DNA from: Coriolopsis trogii
Lineage: Eukaryota > Basidiomycota > Agaricomycetes > Polyporales > Polyporaceae
Assembly (NCBI GenBank): GCA_020543525.1
Contig: JAHYIO010000005.1
Coordinates: forward strand, 124,001-188,000
Length of the DNA stretch: 64,000 nt
Direction: 5' to 3'
Shown: positions 22,343 to 33,550 of the stretch, in pieces
How positions within the stretch are numbered: position 1 is the stretch's first letter
Layout: the number at the start of each line of letters is the position of its first letter
Made by a program: the position numbers and the translations under genes
The notes under the pieces: generated by a model
The model's database searches: none
Told to the model about the DNA's origin: nothing
Seen by the model: the letters and a program-made list of their open reading frames with translations, nothing else

Positions 22343-22706
22343 GTGCGAAGTTGTCCAATGTTGGATACAATCCAGACGGTGGTGGTATGAAGACAAGTTG
22401 TTGAGTAGTGAAGCGCGCGCGCGCAGCAAGCGGCCAGGCCAGAGGACTGACGTCTGCCCGGCCCGGGATGTTGCCGGTCACACAAGCGAACAGCTCTTCT
22501 TTCGACTCAAAAGAGTTTCCATGCGCCAGTACGTGCAGCACTCACACTAACCAAAGGCACCTTGCGCCACAGGGCCATGCTGTAGATGCAGACGGCTACC
22601 AACACCGGCTTGACAACCTAAGGGAGTAAAGGCTCACGCTCAAACTCACGGACGACGGATACAAAACGTTTTTCTTCGGAGGAGATTACATGAACCACAG
22701 AAAAAT
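22343..22706. other. Spacer between the tandem coiled-coil genes
   Basis: Presumed promoter of the first gene and 3' flank of the second. An open minus-strand frame (22272-22541) overlaps the first gene but is not needed by the paralog-based model. Confidence 0.4.
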
Positions 22707-24025
22707 TCAGCAATTTACCATCTCTTTGAAAGTAGAAAGAAAGGAATCGAAGCGGTCAAGCTCTTCATTCGTCATAGAGGCCAGGAGACCACTGACGATA
22801 TCAGGGGCATCGAGCACCTCTCCCAGAGCGCGATATGCCGCACATATCACCCGTAGCGAGGCTTGAGTTGATGGAGACGAAGCTGACGACGAGGAGTCTT
22901 TGCAGGGCCCGTGTTCCGTGTTTGGCCTGGGAAAGAGGGCGCCCCTGAGGGCACGTTTCGTCGCATAGACGCAGTCCATAACTTCCCCAAGCTTAATAGA
23001 ATCGGGGTGGAGTCGCTCCCACTCTTCGCGCTCAGCTTGGAGGCGTTCAAGGTATGCGCGCGCCCTCGCCACCATCTCCGCATGCTGCTTGACCAGCCCC
23101 TTCATGCGCTCTAATTTCGCTCGAACGCGATTGAAGTCATCCTCTAGCTCCTGCATGGTGCGCTTTGCGAACGCATACGGGAGTGAAAAAGCGAAGAAGT
23201 CGTAGAGTGTGCAGATCGCGGAAAGGAAGGGGAAATGCGGCAACACCAGAATGCCCTATGTGGTACGGTCAACAGCACGTCAATGGAGACCAGCATCAGC
23301 GAAGCCTCATATCAATACTATGACTCGGACTTACAGTGGTGCGGATGACGGTTTGTAGGTGTTGCCTTCGACGCAGCTTCTCCATGTCGATAGCGATCGC
23401 CTCCACCAGTGGGGTGTATTCCTGTACTTGCCCGACATTGTTCATGCAATCCTCCTCCATAGCGCACAACTCAGCCAAGTGCATACTGATGCTTCGGTGA
23501 TAAGGACTTAGTCTTCCGCAGAAGTAGCCCGGAGTCTCCTTGATCATAGCAGTTGTGATGTCCAGGCTCTACCGGCACCCTCAGCATCGCATAGCTGGCA
23601 TCCGAACTGCAAATCCGGGCTTACGTGGAGCATGTCTCTCCGACATGCACTGAAAGCATTCAGTGCTTCAGTGGATGTGAATGGCGGGGATCCTGGGGTG
23701 TCATGACGATCTCGCAGAAGAGCGAGAAGAGCGTTCATGGCCCCGACAGAGCGCGCCACTTCTTGCTGAATGGGCGGCAAAATGTCGGCAAAGGAGAACG
23801 TCTTCGGCCATCGTTTCTGCGCCACTAGATTATGGATGGTGCACAAAAGAAAGTCAGCTTGAATGCACTCTGTGAAACTATACTACAATCAGAAGAGCCA
23901 GCCTTACAGCACGAGCAATCCGGATAATCGTCACAATCGCCCTGACCAACGCTGCTCGGTTGCATGACCCTTTCGTTCGACGGCTTCGAGTTTTCTGTGG
24001 GGGTCGTGATGTGGTCCGCCTCCAT
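22707..24025 (-). CDS. Unrecognised Cys-motif, coiled-coil, membrane-segment protein (tandem copy 2)
   Basis: Paralog of the gene just downstream, same strand. ATG at 24025 (MEADHITTPTENSKPSN) leads to DCDDYPDCSC. A GTAAG intron follows, then QKRWPKTFSFADILPPIQQE, GYFCGRLSPYHR with an acidic coiled coil, and a hydrophobic stretch (FLSAICTLYDFFAFSLPYAF). A second coiled coil and EEWERLHPDSIKLGEVMDC complete it; both copies share CxYATKxALRxxLF after this. The two copies agree in order and intron positions but differ at many residues, so the duplication is not recent. No enzymatic motif is visible. Confidence 0.65.
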
Positions 24026-24317
24026 GAAGAGACTCGAAATCGATAGTCACTGAAAGTGGTGGTACGAAGTCAAAGAGATGCCTAAAGGCTTGGATTCTTC
24101 GTGCGACCTGAAAGCTTACGCCCGGACAATGCCGAGCTGCACGCCTTCATCAATTGACTTGCAATTGTAGCATCGTGCATAGAGAGACCCCCTGCGCCTT
24201 CTCTATGCACGTCGGACAGGCATAGGAGACGAGTACAAGGTGATCACATTCATCAACCAGACGGGTATATTCTTACATACATCCGATTTCGTATACCATT
24301 CATTCGCACGCAAACCC

Positions 24318-27300
24318 TCAGATGTAGATCGGCAAGGTCGGGTTGAGGCCGTGCCACTCGGGTCCCTCGACGAAATCGTCCTCCTCGATGAGGAAGTCCA
24401 TCGGGCACTCCACAAGCGCGCCGCGAACCTCCGAGAGCCTGCTCTTGACCCTCTGCAGGTTGATACCAGGCACAACGTGGCCTGTCATCACGTTCGGCAC
24501 GTAGGACTACACCCAAGGTCGGTCAATCAGCACGACCGTAGGATCTCCGCGATAGCACACACTCACGTCGTAGTCCTTCCAAGAGCGAATGAGGTTCGTC
24601 GGGACGGGTCGGAAAATCTCGGTGAACACTTCGCGGTTCTTGCGCGCCGTGTTGTTCCAGAGGTTGATTGTATCGTCCGAGATCGGGTCCCGCACCATTT
24701 CGTCCTCGCGGTCTTCAGTCTCATCCGCGTTCGGGTACGGTGCAGGGCGCATGAAAGAGTCGGGCCGGTCCTCAGCCCTGCACCACTGGGGCGGGATAAG
24801 GCCAAGATGCTCTGCGCCAGGCAATTGTCAGCAAGGTCGCGCTTCCCAGGTGAGAAAGTGAGACAAACCGCGGTAGAGCTTGCGGCGCAGGGTCGCCGCG
24901 AAGCGCGCAGCCTGGTACGGTTCGCCGTCCATAGTGGATTCGATCATGTCTTCGTCTTCCACGACGAGGGCGATTTCAGAGTCGCCGTCACCCTGAATGA
25001 ATCTGATGAGATATGGTCGACACATTGTGATACTCTTCGGTCTACCTTCTGGCTACGGTCGTTCAAGTTCGCCGAACCCATCTGTGCGCCGACGAAACGG
25101 TCAGCAACCCCGTAGATAGGCAACCATAGCGGAAACTCACGATAACACGCCTGTCATCCACGATCATGACTTTAGAGTGAATGTAGAGCAGCTCAGAAAC
25201 ATAAGCCTGCAGCTCCTCCTCCTCCGTTCCCAGCCATTGCTCGTCCTCCAAGCTCGTGCTGTCGCGCAGCATGTGCTGGACGACATTGTCCGACACCCGT
25301 TCGTCGCTCCGCAGCTCGTGCGCGGCACGGCGCCAGCGGTCGATCATCTCCTTGGCCTCGTCGATCGTCGCCGGCAGGGGGTACGTCTCCGTCTTCATCT
25401 CTGGCTTCTTGCCCGACGTCGACTGCTCAGCGAGCGCCTTGCCCGTCGGGATCGATACGGAGACTTGCTTCGGGTCTTCCGGGCCTTCACCGTGGCCAAT
25501 CCAGAGACGTGCGAGGGCGACGTTGAGCTCGTGGAACTTGATACCACTACGCTCTTCGATATTCTTCATGTAAGAATCTGGGGAGCGTCAGCTAACGAGA
25601 AATATGAACATGCGCTCCACGTACCCCAAGGAGCGTTGATACGGTCGTAGGCACGGAGATGATAGAAGCGAATGTAGTCGGAACTGCTCGCATCCGGTCA
25701 GCTGTAGCAGCTGATGGTAGAGTAGTGCAACATACGGTTCGTAGCCTGCCTTACGGACTTCCTCGTAGATACTGTGTCCACCACGGTTCATCGTGCGATA
25801 TTGGGCTGCCATAATCGTCTTCACCGAGGTCTCGTCCTTGACTGCAGTACGCGTGAGTAGGCGTGTCCCGCTATTTGCAAGGTGGTACTAACCTTGTCCG
25901 GCAAAACCCGGAACCTCCGGGATGACGACGACAACGCGGAACTTCCTGCCTTCCTGCCCGGCACGGATGATGCGCTGTACGAGCGCCTGTGCGATTAGGT
26001 TCTTCACAGGACCATCCTCCTGAGTGTTGGATATGCTAGGGAACGCGCGTGAGACCCAACTACTTTAATATATTTCCGTCTACTCACAAAAATTGATTCT
26101 CTGCAAGCGAACGATAGTGAGTAAGTAACACAGGGTACGACTGACAAGTATCATACTCACCGATGTAGATGAAATGCTCCGCTTGACGGATCAGCTCAAT
26201 ATCTGCAAGCATTATTTCAGGATCACGGCACAAGAACAGGTACTGTCTGACATACAGGCATTCTGAATGCTGCGCTCTGTGAGCACACCATGGCTCCAGT
26301 CGGAGACGCTACGGACGACCTGGACGCGACAAGTGCCGCGGGCTGCAGGACGCTGCCCATCGTAGTCCTGGACATCGCTGTCATCGCCGCTGCCGAGATG
26401 GAAAGTATTCTTGAAGTGCCTGCCTATCCCGTGCCATTGCTCGCGATGAGGATGACCTATGTACACATTGTAAGCAAGCGTGTCCAGATATGAGCGGAAG
26501 ACAAGGGACGACATACGGGCGACTGCCTCATTGGGCGCGACCTCGACGTCATGGGGCAGCGCAAGCCAGTCAAAGCGACTACGCAGGAACTCATCAGCAG
26601 GGGAGTCGAAGTGGCACCCCAGGCAGCAATCAACTCACGTGTCATCACGGTACTAGAGGAAGGAGGGTCAATAATAGGAGGGGAAATGTAAACGATAGGC
26701 ATACCTTGCGCTTCTTAATTTCGTTCCATCGCTCGACGAAGTGCTGCACGATATCAAGCACGACTTCTCCAGTGAGAGTCATGTGCACGTCATGCCAGGG
26801 CATGCGTCCAGCTTCGATGGAACTCAGACCGTTGCTGACATAGTTCGGGACGTCCTGGAAGTCCATGATACGCGCATTGTTATAGTCCTGGCCAGGGAAG
26901 AGCGTTGCAAAGGGGTCTTTCGGGTGCACGTCCGCAAGTGGGTGCGAGTGGGTATCCCAACGGCCAAAGCAGAGGTCCAGGCCGCCGACGCAAGCGTAGT
27001 GGTTGTCGACAACAACGACTTTCTCGTGGTGGGACCAAAATTCGACGTCATCTGTAGAAACCGTGAGAGCATATCTCAAGTCACACCTCGGAATGCGCAC
27101 CCTTGCTGCCGATGTGGTCCGGGTGCCGCATGCAAGCGACGTTCGGGTGGAGAGCGTCGAGAGTCTCCTTGGTGTGGTGCGAGCTCATAGTCATCGTCTG
27201 GGTTACTTCCTTGTAGACCACGACGTAGACTTTGACACCCTGTTCAGCTTTCCGCTTCAAGATACGGTCCAAACGGTACTCGGGATACTTGGCCGGCGGG

Positions 27301-28095
27301 CGACGAAGATATAATTCGGGTGTAAGCCACCAATCCTAGTACACAAAACAGTCAATATGACGATTCGCGCTGCATACACTTCCTTGATTCGAGACGAGCG
27401 CTGAAGCCTACGTGAAGTTGGCAAGAGCTTTCCCCTGCCCGGTGTCCGCGTTTGACAAACGCGTGTCGCGTCAAATGTTATATGGGGATTCATGCGCTTG
27501 CCGGAATGCCGACTGCGCAGCACTATAAGAGTGCATCGACCCTCCGGTGATATCTCTGACCGGCGTTGGCGTGGTTCTTATCTTACGTGGACTTGCAGGC
27601 AAGACAGATACGGAGAGGGGAGGAGAGGGCGATGCATGCGTACCAGGATGAAGATGGCCTCTTTGGCATTCTCCAAGAGCTCAGAAACAGCCCACATGTA
27701 GTCATGACCGTCAATATGCCTGTAGAGAGGGATTGGAAAGGGGCAATTGGACGCCGACGCTATGATGACTTACCATTTCACAAAGTTCTGGGACCGCTCA
27801 GTCGCGAAAGAGTGGAAACGGTGTCCAGACATGATCTCAGCACGAATCATGTCGGCGCGCTTCTCCTCGGGATCATCATGGCGACCTAGTATTCATCAGA
27901 ATCCGCGCGCGAGCACAAACAAGAGGATGTACGGACGATCCGGATTCAATAGACCTGGTTAGATAAAGTGATTCAGTTTAGCAGTCTTCGGGATCTGCGA
28001 GAGGTTGCCCACGCACCAATTGCCGTAGCCCGAGCATGTCCGAGACCCTCCGGAATCTTATCCACGACTTTCTCGAGCTTTTTGAAGAAAGACAT
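24318..28095 (-). CDS. Phospholipase D, two HKD motifs
   Basis: Hydrolyses phosphatidylcholine to phosphatidic acid and choline, or transphosphatidylates. ATG at 28095 starts MSFFKKLEKVVDKIPEGLGH. Early exons include SGHRFHSFATERSQNFVKW and the helix AVSELLENAKEAIFILDWW typical of PLD. First HKD motif at about 27010-27060: HHEKVVVVDNHYACVGGLD. Second HKD at about 25150-25180: YIHSKVMIVDDR, followed after an intron by GSANLNDRSQ. The C-terminus, FVEGPEWHGLNPTLPIYI, matches the Spo14/PLD1 ending and stops at 24318. Many small introns. The N-terminus is short and no PX or PH domain precedes the catalytic part, so it belongs with the compact fungal PLDs rather than full-length Spo14. Confidence 0.88.
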
Positions 28096-28640
28096 GGTGG
28101 TCGTTGTGGTTGTTAGCAGAGAAAGGATGCAGGCGATGCGGCTGGACCGGCTACAGTAGTGATGATATGCCGGCAAAGTCCGCTGGATACGGGGAGGCAA
28201 TGACGATGCCAAGTGACGCGCGCACCAAGCCGCTCGGCATGCCTGAGAGCGAGCGCGAGTCGCGCGTCGAGCAGCGAGGATCGGGGCACGCTCGACGACG
28301 CGCGCGATGAGTTAACATCAACGCGAGGGTGTTCATGATTGGAGAGAGCAGAGAGCGCAACATGCGCGCCACCGACGCGCGCGTCGTCGGGGGTGGTAAT
28401 GCCACGTGGACATCCATGAGCCCGTCGCGCAGACGGCACAAACTTCTGCAATCAATGACATCCTCCGCCATCACGCTGCTGTATGTGAGAGAGAGACAAT
28501 CTTTATATTTATACTGCGTAAGCAGGCGAGCGTGCGCCAAGACACAGTTCCTATGTACCTAACTATAGGAGTAAGTAATGCGTATCTGATATTACTAAAG
28601 TAAAAGTTCCTTGTCTCTATGAGACGTGGGGGGCGGAGTG
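28096..28640. other. Spacer between phospholipase D and the LINE 3' end
   Basis: Probable PLD promoter. It contains dense GCGC-rich sequence at 28215-28315 and the AT-rich end of the retroelement near 28580-28610. No gene seen. Confidence 0.4.
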
Positions 28641-28698
28641 TTAACGTTATCGTAAGAAAGTCTAAGTGCGTGCGTCCGGTGTGAAGTCTATGAATGAA

Positions 28699-31600
28699 TT
28701 AACCGCCTATGCGTCGTGGTCTCCTGTTCCCGCGTGGTCGGATCTCCTGTTCCTCCTGGTTTGTGTGTCGGTCGGATGTGCGGCAGTGGTCATCCGTGGT
28801 GAGCGCGATGGTGGTGTCCCCAGTCTTGGTGAATGCGCCTGTCGCGGCAATGAAACGCGCTAGGGCGGCTATGCCCTCTTCGGTGCCAACGATGTCTTCG
28901 ACCGTCATGGGATGCCCGTCATACTGAAGTAGGTGTCGGTGCGAATCGTAGCGTGGGCAGTCGAGTAGAATGTGTCGTCTGGTCTGGAAAGTCGCGCCGC
29001 ATGGGCACGACGTGGGTTCAGAGGAGATGAAACGGTGGTAGTACTCGCCTAAGAAGGCGTGGCCGGTCCGGGCTTGTAGCGTGAGGCCATAGACGCGCCG
29101 ATTTGCAATCTCGAGGAAATGGGGTTGGGGCATGAGCTTGGGCTCGAAGCGATCCGCGACCAAGTACAGGTTTCCCCGGCGCGTCGTCTCCTGTGGACCC
29201 GCTGTCCTCCTCTCCCTCCATTCTTTCTGCCAGGCTGCTAACACATCCTCCTTCGCCCGCCTGCGCAAGTACGCATATGTCGGCACATTTGTCGTAGAGT
29301 GGTGTGTGACGTTTCCTTTCGCCGCCTCTTTCGCCGCCTTATCCGCCAGCTCATTGCCCTTGATTCCTTTGTGTCCCGGTGTCCACCGTATGACAACTCG
29401 GTGCTGGGGATTGACCTCCAGGTACTCATTAATGATGGCACAGAAGCGCTGTGAAATGCTCTGCCCGGGGTGGCCGTGTGTCTGCGTGATTGATTCCACT
29501 GCGGAATCATTGTCTGCGCAGAAGACGATTGTCCTCACGCTCGTGTCCGCCGTCATCGCTGCCGGGACCGCTGCTGCCGCTCCATCCGCCAGGCCCCACA
29601 TCTCCTCATCATATACCTCCGCTTCAGCCCCAAGACTCCTCCTCACCGTCTGTACTTCTCCGCCCCCCCTCAAGAGAACTGCCCCCGCTCCTACGCATCG
29701 TCTCCCTTCGTGCTCCAACTGTGATCCGTCCGCATAGACAATGAGCACAGACGGGTCCGCTGCCACATCCCGGTACCACCTCTTGTGAGTCCTTGCCGCA
29801 TCTTCCTTGCTGACCCCATCCGTCTTCGTCCTCACCTCGACCCGCTCCCTCAGGTCCTTCCTGATGCCGTTCGCTTCCCAAGGAGGACAGGCGAGGATGT
29901 CAATCCGTTCGCCCTTTGGACCGACGCGTGCAGCCACTTTCTCAAGACGAGTCAGCGGCGGTGTTGCAGTTCTACGTGGGCGGTGCGATGGGAGGGGTGG
30001 GGGGCAGTGTGGTGTGGCGCCGTTCCTCCATGTCGGTCCTAGATGTTGTAATATTGCATGGTGATCGTCAAGCTTGTGAAACCGTATGGCTGCGTTTGTT
30101 GAGACCAGGTTGAGACGTTCTGCTGCGGGAAGCAGGCCAGCTTCAACCTGCAAAGCCGTCACTGGTGTGGTCTTGAAGCAGGCGCAAATCAAGCGCAGTG
30201 CCTGATTCTGTACCTTCTCCAGAGCTTCAGCTTGCCATTTTCGTGATGTCCACCAGACCGCGCTCGCGTACATAGCGACCGGGAGGACACCACCGATATA
30301 GAGGCGTCGTACGTTGAGGGGTGAGAGGCCTCGAACCGTGTTGGCCAACATGCTCAGGCTGCCGCATGCAGCCAGAGCCTTCGCGCAGGCTGTCTGGACG
30401 TGGGTGTGGAAGGTCAGCTTGGGGTCGAGGTGGGCGCCGAGCCATTTGACGGTTGCCCTTGGACAGATTGTCGCCGTCCCGCCCTCGCCATCTGGTAGTG
30501 TGATCCCGATCCTCGTGCTGTCTAGGCGGCGCTTGCGGTGGTAGTGTGCTAGTTCGCGCTTCGCCGGATCGATAGTAAGGCCACGCTCAGCAAGCCATGC
30601 CTCGACTATCGTGTATGCTTCACATAGCCTCTGGACGTTGTACGTGGGGTCGGTCGATGAGAGATACAATTTGCCGTCGTCCACAAAGGAGATGGTTTGC
30701 ATGCGTGTTGCCTTCATGTCGTGATCTGCTCTTGTGCCCAGGGAGTAGTCAAAGAGCCGGTTGAGGTCAGCGGAGTAGATGATTGCCAGTATCGGGGATG
30801 CGGGTGAGCCTTGGGGAATGCCATTCTCGACCGGTGACAACTCTTCGCGAGAGCCATCTAGACAGACCACCACTCTCCGGTCTGAAATGAATGACGCGGT
30901 CCACCGCACCACCGGTAAGGGGAGACGGAAGTCCCGCATCGTGCGGAGCAGCTTGTTGTGGTTAACATTGTCGAAAAAGCCCTTGATGTCGAAAGTGAGC
31001 GCGCTAGTGACTAGGCCGTGATCCCACGCAGCTTCCACGTCGTGCGCAAAGGTGAGGATGGCATCGGTGGTGGATGCCCCCAGCTTGGCGCCAAACTGCG
31101 TCGGAGGGACAATGTTGTTCGCGACCGCCCAGTGTGCGAGCCGACGGGCCTGAATCTTCTCGAGGACCTTACCCATGCATTCCAGAAGCTGTATGAGGCG
31201 GTACGAGCGTGGGAGGGAATAGTCCTTCTTATTGGGCTTGCGCAGGGCAATAGCGATCGCATCGTGCCATGGTCGTGGGTGGTGTCCGGTCCGCACGCAT
31301 GCCTCAAGGAGCTCAAAAATGGCGTCCGCATCGGCTTGCCATGCCCATCGTATTGCGAGCGCAGACACTCCAGATGGTCCAGGGGCCTTGTGCGGTGCGG
31401 CGGAAAAGATTGCATGTGCGCACTCTTCCCTCGTGAGCGCAGCATGTGGGATGTCGTCGGGGTGGGGGTTGTGAAGATCAGGGGGGGTGTTGTCAGGGAG
31501 GAGAGGAGGGGGTTGGAAGAGTGTCTCACGTAGCGTGCGACACTTGTGGAGGTGTTGTACGGCCGGTGGGAGGTCTGGACCTCGTGAGATTGCTGGGGAT

Positions 31601-32853
31601 GGGTACTGTCGGCGACCCTTCATCCACCCGTTCACTCTCCAGATGCCTTCAGCTTCGACCTCCTTCAGCTTCGCCTCGACCCACGTTCGCTTCGCTCTCT
31701 TGATTGCACGCGCGAGGTGATTGTGGGTAGCCCGGGCCAGGTTAGCCCATTCTCGAGCTGTGTCGTGGTTGCCCGCTTGGAGGTGCGACCGCGCTTGTCT
31801 GCGTTGCGACGCGAGCAGATTTTTGATGTCCGTGAGCTCACGCGTCCACCATTCCTTCGACTTCGAACTGACCCTCCGCACAGGGGTCGTCCGCTCTGTC
31901 GCTGCAACCATAGCGTCATTGAGTGCTTGGGCGGTCATGTCGAGTTCGTCGGTGGACGGCTCCTGTGCGCGATGCAGCGGAAGCCAGTGATGGAGGCGGG
32001 TCGCTAGTTCCTCCAGGTAAGCGGCCTTCCATTCATCCGGGTCCGTCATCTTGAAGTTGAATCTGGCTGTAGACGGGTTATTGATGGGTGCTGTTCCCTG
32101 GTCGACTGTCCACCGGATGGCAAGATGATCCGAGCCGCAGGCAATATCGTCGTCGATACACCAGTTACGGATGAGATCTTGTTCGTGGGCTCTGGCGTTC
32201 ACGAAAGTCAAGTCGAGGACCGAGAGGAAACGTCCGTCATGCGATTGGTACGTCCATTGGTCGGGGTCGTTGACCATCGTGAGGCCAAGGTCCGCGCACC
32301 AGTCGACAAGCCGGTTGCCTTGCTGATCGTTGTCCCGGTTGGTCTGCCACATACGGTGGTGTGCGTTCCAATCCCCTGTGAAGATAACCGGATGGTCAGT
32401 GGTAAACGGTATTGTGCGTAGGCGGTCAAGCGTCCAACGTCGCTCGCCGCCTTCTGTGCCCTGTTCCGCCTCATTGTACACCCCCACCAAGAGGAAGGGT
32501 GGATGCGGCGCCTGGCGGACTTCGAGGGCCAGGATGTCGAGGTCTTCGGCAATATCAGATCGTAATACGACGCTGACATCTTCGCGCGGGCGGGCGACGT
32601 AGCAGAGGACTCGTGGTCGCAGTGTGTTCGGGATGTCTTGCTTCGGGCCGGGAAGGATCGGCTGCCAATGCGCATGGGCCGCTGAGCCCCTCGCATTGTT
32701 TCCTATATGGCCAAACCAAGGTTCAGTAACCAATAAGATGTCAATCTCACCAATGATCGTGTTCAGAAGCGTGTGCATGACGTCGTTCCGCCGATTCGCG
32801 TTAATGCATGCAATACGTATCGGCCTCATGCTGGAGTGGTGTAGCGGATTCAT
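28699..32853 (-). CDS. LINE ORF2: endonuclease, reverse transcriptase, RNase H
   Basis: One uninterrupted 1384-residue frame. The AP-like endonuclease shows IRIACINANRR (Asn, about 19), LLVTEPWFG (Glu, about 44), VIFTGDWNAHH (about 160) and GSDHLAIRW (about 241). Reverse transcriptase motifs: A, LTFDIKGFFDNVNH (about 624); B, NGIPQGSPASPILA (about 679); C, ISFVDDGKLYL (about 723). RNase H: IVYADGSQ (about 1037), DEEMWGLADG (about 1084), CADNDSAVES (about 1113), GNELADKAAKEAA (about 1169), so all four acidic residues are present. A C-terminal CPCG...HILLDC motif at about 1284 resembles the zf-RVT finger. With every catalytic site intact it may be recent or still active. Clade (Tad/I-like) not assigned. 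Confidence 0.93.
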   Translation of the reverse strand: MNPLHHSSMRPIRIACINANRRNDVMHTLLNTIIGEIDILLVTEPWFGHIGNNARGSAAHAHWQPILPGPKQDIPNTLRPRVLCYVARPREDVSVVLRSDIAEDLDILALEVRQAPHPPFLLVGVYNEAEQGTEGGERRWTLDRLRTIPFTTDHPVIFTGDWNAHHRMWQTNRDNDQQGNRLVDWCADLGLTMVNDPDQWTYQSHDGRFLSVLDLTFVNARAHEQDLIRNWCIDDDIACGSDHLAIRWTVDQGTAPINNPSTARFNFKMTDPDEWKAAYLEELATRLHHWLPLHRAQEPSTDELDMTAQALNDAMVAATERTTPVRRVSSKSKEWWTRELTDIKNLLASQRRQARSHLQAGNHDTAREWANLARATHNHLARAIKRAKRTWVEAKLKEVEAEGIWRVNGWMKGRRQYPSPAISRGPDLPPAVQHLHKCRTLRETLFQPPPLLPDNTPPDLHNPHPDDIPHAALTREECAHAIFSAAPHKAPGPSGVSALAIRWAWQADADAIFELLEACVRTGHHPRPWHDAIAIALRKPNKKDYSLPRSYRLIQLLECMGKVLEKIQARRLAHWAVANNIVPPTQFGAKLGASTTDAILTFAHDVEAAWDHGLVTSALTFDIKGFFDNVNHNKLLRTMRDFRLPLPVVRWTASFISDRRVVVCLDGSREELSPVENGIPQGSPASPILAIIYSADLNRLFDYSLGTRADHDMKATRMQTISFVDDGKLYLSSTDPTYNVQRLCEAYTIVEAWLAERGLTIDPAKRELAHYHRKRRLDSTRIGITLPDGEGGTATICPRATVKWLGAHLDPKLTFHTHVQTACAKALAACGSLSMLANTVRGLSPLNVRRLYIGGVLPVAMYASAVWWTSRKWQAEALEKVQNQALRLICACFKTTPVTALQVEAGLLPAAERLNLVSTNAAIRFHKLDDHHAILQHLGPTWRNGATPHCPPPLPSHRPRRTATPPLTRLEKVAARVGPKGERIDILACPPWEANGIRKDLRERVEVRTKTDGVSKEDAARTHKRWYRDVAADPSVLIVYADGSQLEHEGRRCVGAGAVLLRGGGEVQTVRRSLGAEAEVYDEEMWGLADGAAAAVPAAMTADTSVRTIVFCADNDSAVESITQTHGHPGQSISQRFCAIINEYLEVNPQHRVVIRWTPGHKGIKGNELADKAAKEAAKGNVTHHSTTNVPTYAYLRRRAKEDVLAAWQKEWRERRTAGPQETTRRGNLYLVADRFEPKLMPQPHFLEIANRRVYGLTLQARTGHAFLGEYYHRFISSEPTSCPCGATFQTRRHILLDCPRYDSHRHLLQYDGHPMTVEDIVGTEEGIAALARFIAATGAFTKTGDTTIALTTDDHCRTSDRHTNQEEQEIRPRGNRRPRRIGG

Positions 32854-33248
32854 GGGTGTCGCTGCGCCGCGGAGACGACGAGTGAAGAGACTTCGAGCAT
32901 GGACCGAAGCTCAGAGCTCCTCGTCGGGTCGAATGGGGGTAGTGCGGGTGAGCTGGACGTCTCCTCAAACCACGAGCCTAGTGTTGCGGGGGGGTAATTG
33001 TTCACGATGTCCTCCAGAGACGGAGGGAGGGAGCCAGGCGGCGCCGCGGGCATGATTCCGGGTGCTGTGTGTCCGAAGCCAGTCGAGTCGTCGTTGCGTG
33101 CGCTCGCGTCGGCTGTGTCTCGCCTTGCGTTGAGTTTTTCCATCCGCTTCCTCAGGGCTTTCTTGCTGGGTTGCTTTCCGACCTCTCCCAGTTTCCGGGG
33201 TGCCGACCGAATCGGCTGCTGTATGTGACCTCGGACCGTTCTTATCAT
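32850..33248 (-). CDS. LINE ORF1 C-terminal part
   Basis: 132 codons ending in TGA that overlaps the ORF2 ATG as ATGA, consistent with reinitiation. Basic segment (SKKALRKRMEKLNARRD), then a Pro/Ser-rich acidic tail. A TGA lies directly before the first Met, and full ORF1 proteins usually carry RNA-binding fingers, absent here, so the element has probably lost its 5' end. Confidence 0.6.
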   Translation of the reverse strand: MIRTVRGHIQQPIRSAPRKLGEVGKQPSKKALRKRMEKLNARRDTADASARNDDSTGFGHTAPGIMPAAPPGSLPPSLEDIVNNYPPATLGSWFEETSSSPALPPFDPTRSSELRSMLEVSSLVVSAAQRHP

Positions 33249-33550
33249 TCACATTCATACTGGCGACAAACAGCACTTCGTGTACATTGCTCAAAGCATC
33301 ACGGCCGCCATAATGCTATGAAGGCGTTCTGAATCTCTACGTTCTGCGCACAAGAGCGTGCTCGCATAGTCCGCTATTGACCGCCCGGACCTGACCACCG
33401 CTGGTGTTATCAGTGGCGGGGTGCGAATTGTCAACTTGTTGAGGTATTGCTTCACTGCCCCCATCGCTCATGTTATGTCAGCGGAAGCACTCTGGTGTCG
33501 AAGCGACCGTGCGCGTTTTAGCAGGTTGAAGAGCGACCACCACAACTCGG

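Larger units (their letters stand above)
28640..33300 (-). mobile_element. Non-LTR retrotransposon (LINE, EN-RT-RNase H), probably 5' truncated
   Basis: Minus-strand element with a short ORF1 tail and a full ORF2 joined by an ATGA overlap at 32850-32853. No LTRs or terminal inverted repeats. The 3' end has no clear poly(A) run, and I could not define target-site duplications, so both limits are approximate. Inserted between PLD and an F-box gene. Confidence 0.85.

Noticed and set aside
22272..22541. Open frame over the start of the first coiled-coil gene
   Set aside because: The paralog comparison places the start at 22342 in another frame, with the conserved DDYPxCxC motif.
32965..33294. 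109-codon minus-strand frame overlapping LINE ORF1
   Set aside because: Different frame from the ORF1 tail that couples to ORF2; Arg/Gly/Thr-rich shadow.
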